Source of the DNA: Planctomycetota bacterium
GTDB taxonomy: Bacteria > Planctomycetota > PLA2 > JAEUHO01
DNA length: 48,520 nucleotides
Assembly (NCBI GenBank): GCA_020851795.1
Contig: JADZCA010000079.1
Coordinates: 1-48,520, forward strand
Direction of reading: 5' to 3'
Each line of letters opens with the position of its first letter. The first letter of the stretch is position 1. The notes below the pieces were generated by a model. It did not search any database and was not told where the DNA came from. It was given only the letters and a program-made list of their open reading frames with translations. This document shows, piece by piece, positions 17,301-23,923 of this stretch. The position numbers and the translations under genes were made by a program.

Positions 17301-17686
17301 TGGAGCGGGCGGACCTTCTCGGCCACGAACGGCTCGCCCTTCGCGGTGGTCCACCAGTGGGCGTGGAGCCGCTCCTTGGCGGCGGACTTCGCCTTGTCGG
17401 CCCCGTCGAAGGGGCGCACGAAGTACTCGGCGACCAGCGGCTGGAGGATCGAGCGTCCCTGCGCGAGGCGGATGCCCACGACGTGAGGCGCGTCGGCCGT
17501 GCCGACCTGGCGGCGGACCGTCTGCAGGAACCCCTCGATCTCGGCGGTCCGGGTGTCGAGGACGACGTAGTAGACGTCGGACGACAGCCGGGGACGCCAG
17601 TACGGGTCCTCCGCGAGGAGCCCGTTGAGCTGGGCGAGCGTGAGGATCCCCGAGCCACCGCACCCGACGAAGACTTGCGCACCCAT
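14339..17686 (-). CDS. Tubulin/FtsZ-superfamily protein (Tubulin_2-like), 1115 aa
   Basis: The ATG at 17686 has GGGAGG 5 nt upstream. The N-terminus (MGAQVFVGCGGSGILTLAQL) has the Rossmann-like start of the tubulin/FtsZ fold with a Gly-rich T1 loop. The tubulin signature appears at about residues 184-193 as GLAGGTGRGT, matching the GGGTG(S/T)G phosphate-binding loop, and it follows a hydrophobic strand (LRVTIVA) as in the family. These match what is described for Pfam Tubulin_2 proteins, which are longer than FtsZ. From about residue 330 the protein is a long helical region (ARAADDAASKAALAYLEKTG, RFLETVAATLERDVEAL) with a later alpha/beta segment, far beyond the usual FtsZ length of about 400 aa. 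GTP binding is likely. Polymerisation is unproven. It lies 13 bp after the vWA gene and overlaps the two-TM gene. The T7 catalytic loop (NxDxxD) was not located. Confidence 0.85.
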   Translation of the reverse strand: MGAQVFVGCGGSGILTLAQLNGLLAEDPYWRPRLSSDVYYVVLDTRTAEIEGFLQTVRRQVGTADAPHVVGIRLAQGRSILQPLVAEYFVRPFDGADKAKSAAKERLHAHWWTTAKGEPFVAEKVRPLQDGAGQCPPASYFLAWHDLPSIETALVNLFTHEIPARRAGGPMPPLDELRVTIVAGLAGGTGRGTWELVAFKIREILLDRHGIAPRPSVYLFDASTFHKLSADKPETALAMKVNSLTGLSQLSCWVSPNDARYQYALPRMDTPGDPATDVLKVHLAYDKASGAPADNSCIITATNGFTTLYSHEDYFAMAARGLYATASRDAINAGRINTNEHYLSIGAVSFEVAAVTLRRFFEGMYRVKVLDALARAADDAASKAALAYLEKTGLRLDVTRDRRAAYRAEPEGTLLQRTLHHLLEDADVGAGFASLAAAFEEDDPEMVDQAVSALVTPRPPAVAAAFDAAEASLKLDPVATLRADAAALLRATGSVQAVRRFLETVAATLERDVEALPDERSMTDLGEDDPTVYAKAAASRTAFEYLRAAQKFNDDEEKALAGKLRFAIERANYPALRKVLSERYGAIQAAVTGLLANAQAVLRRADGLRERFRDEVRAEMKGQALDLSDTHVRLFGDPDAPETAVPDEHSQDRFFRRTLKPLLRAGEVAGALPPVAELGARLYDVVRGGVLDLTPAGTVATMSALQALSQQLDEALRAETHLPARFVEEKFSLEKVLAAHREAWLSRLQAVRGDVDRVDKLARRFAAFYGARPTRAGDEWAVPEMPDLLVAMGRSLATVCRPYWTVKGVGGKPDVGQNHTVALYYPVSSAVVGGEAHVSHAIQQDLIAAGTRVDVRTVDGMPGGEGNPFVLLAYSSAGADSLDQIASLEYANSTPGLYELLNQCEDPDGASIFRHPKGIGYTSPIYVKDPTLVAARWKPWLRPTARKEEQARDRLHDALVYALMAPPEPIASALGKLGWSLPLVRNAGRQTWVFARRTYRASKTGFVEDTQCPWSKDQTVAQSIDNVVASLRGDPDEDGRPSKHGAAWLDAIDAERQLFWADLAPRLGFGPGTDLRRVLLGHMDEHFDRLSHGADAEDKPVWAALLGRVRALEDA

Positions 17687-17699
17687 GTTGGCCTCCCGA

Positions 17700-20600
17700 C
17701 TACGGCTGTGACCAGAACGCCCAGTTCGCGATGAAGAGGACGAACCCCGCGAGCGCCACGAGCAGCACGACGAGCCACGCGCGGTCGCGCCCGGCCGTGC
17801 GCCGCCCCGCGGGCGCGAGCAGGTAGCAGAGCAAATCCATGCCCGCGGACCCCTCGGCCTTCGGCTCGCGCAGGTTCCAGCGACGCGCGTCGCGCGTCCC
17901 GTCTCCGACGAGCTCGTCAAACCCGGGTCCCGCCTGAGGCTTCCCGCTGTAGAACAGCGCCGCGCGCTGCACGAGCGACGCACGGCGGTCCCGGCGCCGG
18001 ACCGGGTCCCACGCGACCTCGAGGTGGGCCACGGTCCCGTCCTTGGTCTTCCAGTAGACGGGCCGGCCGCCGATCGTCGCCTGCGGGAAGAAGATCGAGA
18101 GGGGCAGCCTCGCGGACTTCCCCCACCGGCGCCACCGCTTGCGGACGAGGATCGACGGCGGCGCGTCCTTGGGCAGCGGCGTCCCGGGGGGCGGGGTCTC
18201 CTTGACCGCGACGCGGAGGTCGCGCGGGTCGTTCGCCCCGAGCCAGCGGACGAGCAGCCCGGCGAGCAGGCCGGCGAGGAGGAGCGCGCCGAGGAACGGA
18301 AGGACGCGCGACTCGCGGAACACAACCTCGACCTCTTCGCTCTCGAACGGCCCGGCCTCGACGCCCTGCACGTCCTTCGGCCCCCAGACGCGCAGCTTCG
18401 CGCGCACGCGGCGCGGCTCGGCGGAGGTGACCACGCCGTCGGGCTGCACGATCCCGTCCACGACCCACTCGCGCCGGCCGACGTCGCCCTCGCTCGCGTC
18501 GCGCAACGTCGCGCGGCCGCCGAGGTCGAACGTGGTCGCGGGATCTTGGCCGTCCAGCACGACGAGCCTGGGCTTCGGCGGGCGCGCCGTCACGACGACC
18601 GTGCGGGAGGCCTCGCCGAGGCGCCCCGCCAGCGTGCGCACCGAGACGGCGACGACGTGCGAGCCCGGTGCGTCGAACGCGACGGCGAGGCGCGCGACGT
18701 CGCCGCCGGGCGCGGGACGGCCGTCGGCGGTCCACGTCGCCTGCTCCACCGCGTGCGAGCAGCGGAGCAGGATCGTCGCCGGGTCGCGCAGCGCGTACGT
18801 CGCGCCTTCCGTCCCGGAGGCGTCGCGCAGCTCGACCGAGAAGGGCGGCGGCTCCAGCGTCCACGTCGCCGACGCCGCGGCTCCGGCGACGCCCGGCGCG
18901 AGCCGCGCCGTCGCGGTCACGGTCACCGGGCGGTCGCCGGTGGCCTTTTCGTCGAACCGCACCGCGAGCACCGCGAAGCGCCGCGCGCCGTCCTCGACGA
19001 CGTCGGCGTCACGAGCGAAGGCGGAGCCGTCCGCGGTGCGCACGTCCCAACGCACGCCGACGATCCCGGAGCCCTCGACGTCGGCGCGGAGCGTGGTCTC
19101 CTCGCCGTAGCGGTAGGCGCTCCCGGGCGCCGGCTCGGCCGCGCGGACCGCCCGGGCCCCCATCGCCACGTCGAAGGTCCGTCGGTCCGACGGCGGCTCG
19201 GCGCCCGTCGCGCGTGCGAGCACGAGCGACGCGGTCACCTCGACGCGCGCGGGTGCGGTGGCGCCGTCGGGGAAGAGGTCGGCCGACTCGGCGAAGCGGT
19301 GGGCGAGGCGCGCGCGCCCGCCCGACAGCGGCGACCTCCGCTCGACGAGCACCTTGCCCGTCGGCGTGGCGACACGCCAGAGGACGTCGGTCGCGTCGGC
19401 CCCGGAGACCTCGGCCTCGAAGGCGACCTCCGCCTCGGTGCGCAGCACGGACCCCGCCGCCGGCGCGACGATCGCGACGCCACGCTTGGGCCGCACGAGC
19501 CGCAGCCGGACGCGGGACGGCTCGACGCCCTCGACCGCGGGGACGGCGCCCGCCTCGACGACAGCCTCCCCTTCACCCAGCGTCTCGTCGAACCGGTGGC
19601 GCAGGGCGGCGAGCGGCCGCCCGTCACGCTCGGCGACCGGCGTCTCCTCGGCGTGCACCTCGCGCCCGCCCACGGCGAGCCGCCACCGCACGCGCTCGAC
19701 GCGCCCCGTCGCCGCGGCCGTCAGCTCGACCGGCGCGCCGAGCTCGATCTCGCTGCCCGACGCGGGCGAGAGGATCGCCACACCCGGCGCGTCCTCGACG
19801 TCGATCGTCACCTCGCGCGAGGAGAACTCGCCCTGCGGCGAGACGGCGACGGCGCGCACGCGGTAACGCCCCGCGCCGGGGAACGTGTACGTGAGGGACT
19901 CCCCGCGCGCCCCGTCGCCGGGCCACGCGCTGTCCTCGACCTCCCAGCGCACGCGCACGCCGTCGCCGCGGACGGTGGCGCGCAGCGGCGTCGGCCGCCC
20001 TGCGAGGACGCGGCCGGGCGGGGCGATCTCGGCGCCGACGTCCACGACGCGCAGCGTGAGCTCGGCGCGCGTGGGCGGGAGCGAGGGCTCCGAGGACGCG
20101 GTCACGACGACCTTGACGGGGCCGGGCTGCATGAACGGCCGCGCGACGAACGGGCCCGTCTCGACGCGCCCGTCGGGGAACTCCCAGCGGATGGTGGCGT
20201 CCGCGCGGCTCTCGGCGGAGAACGCGACCTGCTGACCGACGGCGTAGACGCTACCGTCGGGCGGGCGGACGTTGCGCAGGCCCGCCTGGGCGGCCTTGTC
20301 GAAGACGACGGCGACCGACGGAGGCCCCTGCACGAAGTGCTCGGGCAGCTCGGGGTAGACGATGCGGAGCCGGCCGGAGAACTCGCGGTCCGCCGGGAGC
20401 GCCCCGGCGCCGGCGACGGCGATCGTGAGGTCGTGCGGCCCGGGCGTCAGCGGGAGCGACGCGGGCTCGATCCTCGCGGAGAGCGGCGAGCCGGCGTCGG
20501 GCTCGAACGTGACGGTCGCCGACCGTCCCTCGAGGACCGCCGCGACGCGCGGGGACATGGCGAGCGTGAGGCGCAGGGGCTGGCTCGGCGACGCCCGCGG

Positions 20601-21353
20601 GCTCTTGAGGCCGACCTGCAGCTCGCGCACCCGCAGCGGGAGCGGGATCTTCGGCTCGCCGTAGTTGACGCGCTCGCCGATCGGGACCGGGATCGGGAGG
20701 TCGGAGCGCTTCTCGGCCAGCGGCGTGTACCACAGCCACGCGTCGCGGACCCGGTCGCGGAGCCGCCCCCACGTGGCGACGACCTCGGGCGCCTTCGCGA
20801 CGGAGTGCTCGTCCTTGCCGTCCGTGTAGAGCATGATCGAGATGTGGCGGTCGGGCCGCTGCGCGGCGAGCCGCTCGGCGTGGACGAACGCCTTGAGCAG
20901 CGCGTCGTGCAGCGCGGTCCCCGCCCCCCCCGGCGGCGGCGGCCGGATCTCGCGGACGTACCGCAGGGCCGCTTCCCGGCTGGCGTCGTCGCGGATCGAG
21001 AAGCTCTGGTTGCGGTCCGCGGCGCCGGCACGCCCCGCGTCGCCCCCCTCGAACAGGGTGACGCGGACGAGCGAGCCGTCCGGCACGATGCCGACGAACC
21101 GCTCGGCCCGCCGGTGCATGTCGGGCCAGTACACCGGCCGCGGCTTCTTCGTCACCGGATCCGGGTCCGGGTTGACCATCGAGGACGAGTGGTCGATGAC
21201 GACGAGGTAGACGTACTCCTCCGGCTCTTCCGCCGCCGCGGGCCGGGTACCGAGCAGGAGGGCGAGCAGCGCTGACAGCAGCGCCCACGGGCCGACGCGT
21301 CCGGGCACCCGGGGCCTCCAGCCGACTCGCCCTCCCGGGCCCAGCGCCGACAT
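17700..21353 (-). CDS. Exported vWA-domain protein with Ig/PKD-like repeats and C-terminal TM segments
   Basis: A protein of 1217 aa. A signal peptide ends near residue 41 (LLSALLALLLGTRPAAAEE). A von Willebrand factor A domain follows: the MIDAS motif DHSSS lies in YLVVIDHSSSMVNP, the threonine in GGAGTALHDALL and the aspartate in MLYTDGKDEHS, so metal-dependent adhesion is intact. The long middle section holds many Ig/PKD-like beta units (VAFSAESRADATIRWEFPDG, VEDSAWPGDG...TYTFPGAGRYRVRAVAVS). TM helices lie at about 1017-1039 and 1192-1213, with a basic domain of about 150 residues between them. Given the signal peptide, the vWA and Ig part should face the periplasm and the loop the cytoplasm. 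GGAGGG-like purine bases precede the ATG. It is the first gene of the cluster, 13 bp before the tubulin-like gene, so it may link an outside contact to the cytoskeletal protein. That link is inference. Confidence 0.85.
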   Translation of the reverse strand: MSALGPGGRVGWRPRVPGRVGPWALLSALLALLLGTRPAAAEEPEEYVYLVVIDHSSSMVNPDPDPVTKKPRPVYWPDMHRRAERFVGIVPDGSLVRVTLFEGGDAGRAGAADRNQSFSIRDDASREAALRYVREIRPPPPGGAGTALHDALLKAFVHAERLAAQRPDRHISIMLYTDGKDEHSVAKAPEVVATWGRLRDRVRDAWLWYTPLAEKRSDLPIPVPIGERVNYGEPKIPLPLRVRELQVGLKSPRASPSQPLRLTLAMSPRVAAVLEGRSATVTFEPDAGSPLSARIEPASLPLTPGPHDLTIAVAGAGALPADREFSGRLRIVYPELPEHFVQGPPSVAVVFDKAAQAGLRNVRPPDGSVYAVGQQVAFSAESRADATIRWEFPDGRVETGPFVARPFMQPGPVKVVVTASSEPSLPPTRAELTLRVVDVGAEIAPPGRVLAGRPTPLRATVRGDGVRVRWEVEDSAWPGDGARGESLTYTFPGAGRYRVRAVAVSPQGEFSSREVTIDVEDAPGVAILSPASGSEIELGAPVELTAAATGRVERVRWRLAVGGREVHAEETPVAERDGRPLAALRHRFDETLGEGEAVVEAGAVPAVEGVEPSRVRLRLVRPKRGVAIVAPAAGSVLRTEAEVAFEAEVSGADATDVLWRVATPTGKVLVERRSPLSGGRARLAHRFAESADLFPDGATAPARVEVTASLVLARATGAEPPSDRRTFDVAMGARAVRAAEPAPGSAYRYGEETTLRADVEGSGIVGVRWDVRTADGSAFARDADVVEDGARRFAVLAVRFDEKATGDRPVTVTATARLAPGVAGAAASATWTLEPPPFSVELRDASGTEGATYALRDPATILLRCSHAVEQATWTADGRPAPGGDVARLAVAFDAPGSHVVAVSVRTLAGRLGEASRTVVVTARPPKPRLVVLDGQDPATTFDLGGRATLRDASEGDVGRREWVVDGIVQPDGVVTSAEPRRVRAKLRVWGPKDVQGVEAGPFESEEVEVVFRESRVLPFLGALLLAGLLAGLLVRWLGANDPRDLRVAVKETPPPGTPLPKDAPPSILVRKRWRRWGKSARLPLSIFFPQATIGGRPVYWKTKDGTVAHLEVAWDPVRRRDRRASLVQRAALFYSGKPQAGPGFDELVGDGTRDARRWNLREPKAEGSAGMDLLCYLLAPAGRRTAGRDRAWLVVLLVALAGFVLFIANWAFWSQP

Positions 21354-21710
21354 CCCGCTCGTCCCTCCGCCCCCGCGCTCGTTCCCGATGGCCCCCGGGG
21401 CAGGGGACCGTCCCGCGCATCATGCGACGAGCGCCGCACCCGGCGCAAGGGGACGCACCCGACCCCACGCGCCGACGATCGCGTCCACCTCGGAGGGGCC
21501 CCCGTGCCCGCTTCGGTCGGTGGGCGAGGGGATCCCCGCCAACACCCCGGGGGCGAGGCGACCGGACCGGCGCGGTCCCCCATCGACGGGGGTGCGAGCG
21601 GGCGGCCGAGCCAGCGCCCCCGATCCTGCCCACGGGGCCGGGCCCGTGGCGACGACCGACGGCGGTTTTCCGCGTCGGAGCCGCACCGGCGGCGCTCCGG
21701 AGCGTCTCGA

Positions 21711-21786
21711 CCCGGATTCCCCCCGAGCCGACGAGGTCCGTCGACGAAGCCCCTCGTCTCTCGTGGGAAGTCCGGGCTCAGGGGCC
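21711..21786. repeat. Hairpin-forming dispersed repeat, copy 1
   Basis: Left arm 21711-21727 and right arm 21760-21776 are inverted repeats with 14 of 17 positions complementary. The order CCCGGAT, CGAGCCGACGAGGTC, TCGTCTCTCGTGGGA, TCCGGGCTCAGGGGCC is shared with the copy at 41240-41316. It lies in non-coding DNA, 160 bp upstream of the PP2C start. Confidence 0.8.
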
Positions 21787-21930
21787 CGCGCGGCGGACGC
21801 TCCGGCCGTCGGCGAACGCGGGCAGGCCGGAGCGCCGATCGTGCGGTCCGACGAAACGACGGGGGCCCCACGCACGCAAGGGCGCCCCGAGGATCGTCGG
21901 AGGCGCCTTCCCTCCGCGCGCGGCGGTCCG

Positions 21931-21936
21931 TAGGCT
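21931..21936 (+). promoter_or_regulatory. Candidate -10 hexamer TAGGCT
   Basis: TAGGCT ends 8 nt before the ATG at 21945, implying a leaderless or nearly leaderless mRNA. It is the first TA dinucleotide after about 570 TA-free bases. Confidence 0.45.
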
Positions 21937-21944
21937 GTCCCGCC

Positions 21945-23873
21945 ATGTCGAACGAAGGGACCGAACGGGTGCGGCAGGGCGTCGTCGCCGAGGCGAAGGG
22001 CTCGTGGGCGGATGCCGCCGAGGCGTACGAGCGCGCGCTCGAGGACGCCCGCAAGGCCAAGGACCGCGAGGCGGAGGCGACGGCCTGCTACCACCTCGCG
22101 CGCCTGCACCTGACGCGCGGCCGCGAGGACGCGCGCGCGTGCGGCCGTGCGCTGCGCGCGCTCGTGCGCCTGCGGCGCGAGGGAGCGAACGGCTCGGCCG
22201 TGCGGCAGACGTCGGCGAGGCCGCTCGACGCCGACGACGTCGAGGTGGTCGCGTGCCGCCTGCTCGCGCGGACCGAGTCCGCCAAAGCGGAGCGGCGGCT
22301 CGTGAAGCTGCTCGACCGGCATGCGCGGCGTCGCGCGCCGGCGACGGGCGCGGTGGGCGAGGCGATGTGGCAGCTCGCGCTGCTGCGGCTGCGGCCGCGC
22401 GCGGTCGCCGACGCGATGTCGTTGCTGGAGGACGCGGCGGCGGCGGTGGAGGCCGACGGCGACGCGACGACGCAGGTGCGGATGTTCGCCGAGTTCGGCC
22501 GGGCGCTCGTCGAGCGCGGCATCTACCGCGAGGCGGTGCCGTTCCTGCGGGCCGCGCACGCGGACGCCGAGCGTCTCGGCGACGCATTCCTCACGGAGGC
22601 GGCGGGCGTGTGGCTCGCGCGCGCGCTGGTGCCGCTGCAGGCGTTCACCGAGGCGCGGGCGCTCATCGAGCCTCGCCCCGAGCCGGTGGACGTCGAGATG
22701 CACCGCGAGCTGACGTTGGCGCGTTGCGTGCTCGACTTCGAAGAGGGCCTCGAGCGCCTGCGCCTGGCCGAGCTGCGCCGCCTCGACGAGCCGCGCGACC
22801 TCGAAGCGGCGCTCGCGCTGCTCTGGTCGGCCGAGGGGCTCGCAAGCCGCCTCCTGAGCGTCGAGTCGAACCCGCGGCGCAAGGCGGCCGCGCAGCTCGT
22901 CGTCGCGTCGACGCACGGCGTCACGGCGCTGCGCACGAAGGCGGCGGGCGAGCGCGCGCGGGCGAGCGCCGCGGTGGACGCGGCGGCGACCGCTTGCGAC
23001 GGAGCCGGGCTCTCCCACCTCGCGATGCGGGCCCGTGCGCTGTCGGCGCAGCTGGCCCGCGCCGCGGGCGCCGGCGACGCGGCGCGCTGGGTCGGCGGCG
23101 TGCGTCCGCACGTGACGCAGGCCTTCGAGCAGATCGTGCACGCGGCCGAGGTCTTGACGGCCCGGCGGGTGCAGGACTCGCTCCTCGCGGCGGGCCGCGA
23201 GCTGGGCGCCCCTCCGGAGGGGACGCGAGTCGCCGGCGAGCTGCGGACGGCGACGACGACCTTCGGCGACCTCTGGCTGGCGTCGGGCCGCGGACGTCGG
23301 CTCGACGTCGTCGTGGCGGACGCCGCGGGGCACGGCGTGGACTCCGTCGGGATGATGGTGCTGCTCGCGAGCGTGCTGCCCGTGCAGCTGGGCACCGACG
23401 TACGCGACGTGGCGGCGGACCTCGGTTACCTCGACGACTGTGCCCGTGCGGCGGCGGACGCCGGGTCGTTCACGTGCCTCGCCTGGCTGACGATCGACCT
23501 CGACGCGCGTCTCGCGGAGGTGCACCGTCTCGGGGACGCCCACGCGTGGTACCGGGTCGGCCGGCACTGGAAGCGCATCGACGCCGGCGACGCTCCGCTC
23601 GGGATGGGGTCACGGGCCCGGCCCCGCAAGCCCACGACGATCCCGCTCGACGGGCCGGCGGAGTTCCTGCTCTGCACGGACGGCATCGTCACGCAGCACG
23701 ACCGCCGCAGCCGCGAGCTCGGCACGACGCGGCTGCGGCGTGCGCTCGACCGTCTGCCGCGCGACGCCGACCCCGCGGCGACCGTCGCCGCCGTCCACGC
23801 GCTCGTGGACGCCCACCGCGGCGCCGTCGCCCCCGAGGACGACCGGACGGTGGTGGCGGTGCGGGTAGGATAG
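21945..23873 (+). CDS. TPR-PP2C (SpoIIE-type) serine/threonine phosphatase
   Basis: A protein of 642 aa. Residues 1-400 are a helical TPR-like array (AEAKGSWADAAEAYERALEDARKAK, FGRALVERGIYREAVPFLRAAH). A short linker leads to a PPM/SpoIIE-type phosphatase domain from about residue 415. The metal-binding motifs are present: VVVADAAGHGVDS (motif DxxGHG), FLLCTDGIVTQ (TDG) and APEDDRTVVAVRV (DDRT). All key aspartates are visible, so activity is likely. Proteins of this layout are cytoplasmic and usually dephosphorylate an anti-sigma-factor antagonist or another phosphoserine protein. No STAS, anti-sigma or Ser/Thr kinase gene lies in the window, so the substrate is unknown. Its divergent position beside the tubulin/vWA cluster makes that cluster a candidate target. 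The start is fixed by TAGGCT just upstream and the absence of a Shine-Dalgarno, matching other leaderless starts here. Confidence 0.85.
   Translation: MSNEGTERVRQGVVAEAKGSWADAAEAYERALEDARKAKDREAEATACYHLARLHLTRGREDARACGRALRALVRLRREGANGSAVRQTSARPLDADDVEVVACRLLARTESAKAERRLVKLLDRHARRRAPATGAVGEAMWQLALLRLRPRAVADAMSLLEDAAAAVEADGDATTQVRMFAEFGRALVERGIYREAVPFLRAAHADAERLGDAFLTEAAGVWLARALVPLQAFTEARALIEPRPEPVDVEMHRELTLARCVLDFEEGLERLRLAELRRLDEPRDLEAALALLWSAEGLASRLLSVESNPRRKAAAQLVVASTHGVTALRTKAAGERARASAAVDAAATACDGAGLSHLAMRARALSAQLARAAGAGDAARWVGGVRPHVTQAFEQIVHAAEVLTARRVQDSLLAAGRELGAPPEGTRVAGELRTATTTFGDLWLASGRGRRLDVVVADAAGHGVDSVGMMVLLASVLPVQLGTDVRDVAADLGYLDDCARAAADAGSFTCLAWLTIDLDARLAEVHRLGDAHAWYRVGRHWKRIDAGDAPLGMGSRARPRKPTTIPLDGPAEFLLCTDGIVTQHDRRSRELGTTRLRRALDRLPRDADPAATVAAVHALVDAHRGAVAPEDDRTVVAVRVG
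23866..23871 (+). promoter_or_regulatory. Candidate -10 hexamer TAGGAT for the low-GC island
   Basis: TAGGAT overlaps the end of the PP2C gene and would start a leader of about 46 nt before ATG 23924. It is the nearest TANNNT match, but read-through from the PP2C gene is equally possible. Confidence 0.25.
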
Positions 23874-23923
23874 GCGTGGCGGCGCCAACATGACGCGTTC
23901 ACGCGCCGGGAGGGCTGTATCGA

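Larger units (their letters stand above)
21354..21944. other. 591-bp divergent intergenic region
   Basis: It separates the vWA cluster (leftward) from the PP2C gene (rightward). I find no TA dinucleotide between 21361 and 21930, so no TANNNT-type -10 can exist there for the leftward cluster. CGCATcATGCG (21416-21426) is a small palindrome 60 bp upstream of the vWA start. A hairpin repeat lies at 21711-21786. No coding frame here looks real. Confidence 0.6.

Noticed and set aside
14072..17734. Open frames on the plus strand opposite the tubulin-like gene
   Set aside because: Repetitive Arg-rich composition and no domain; the minus-strand frame carries the tubulin signature.
21420..23567. Minus-strand frame opposite the PP2C gene
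   Set aside because: No recognisable motif; the plus strand has clear TPR and PP2C motifs.
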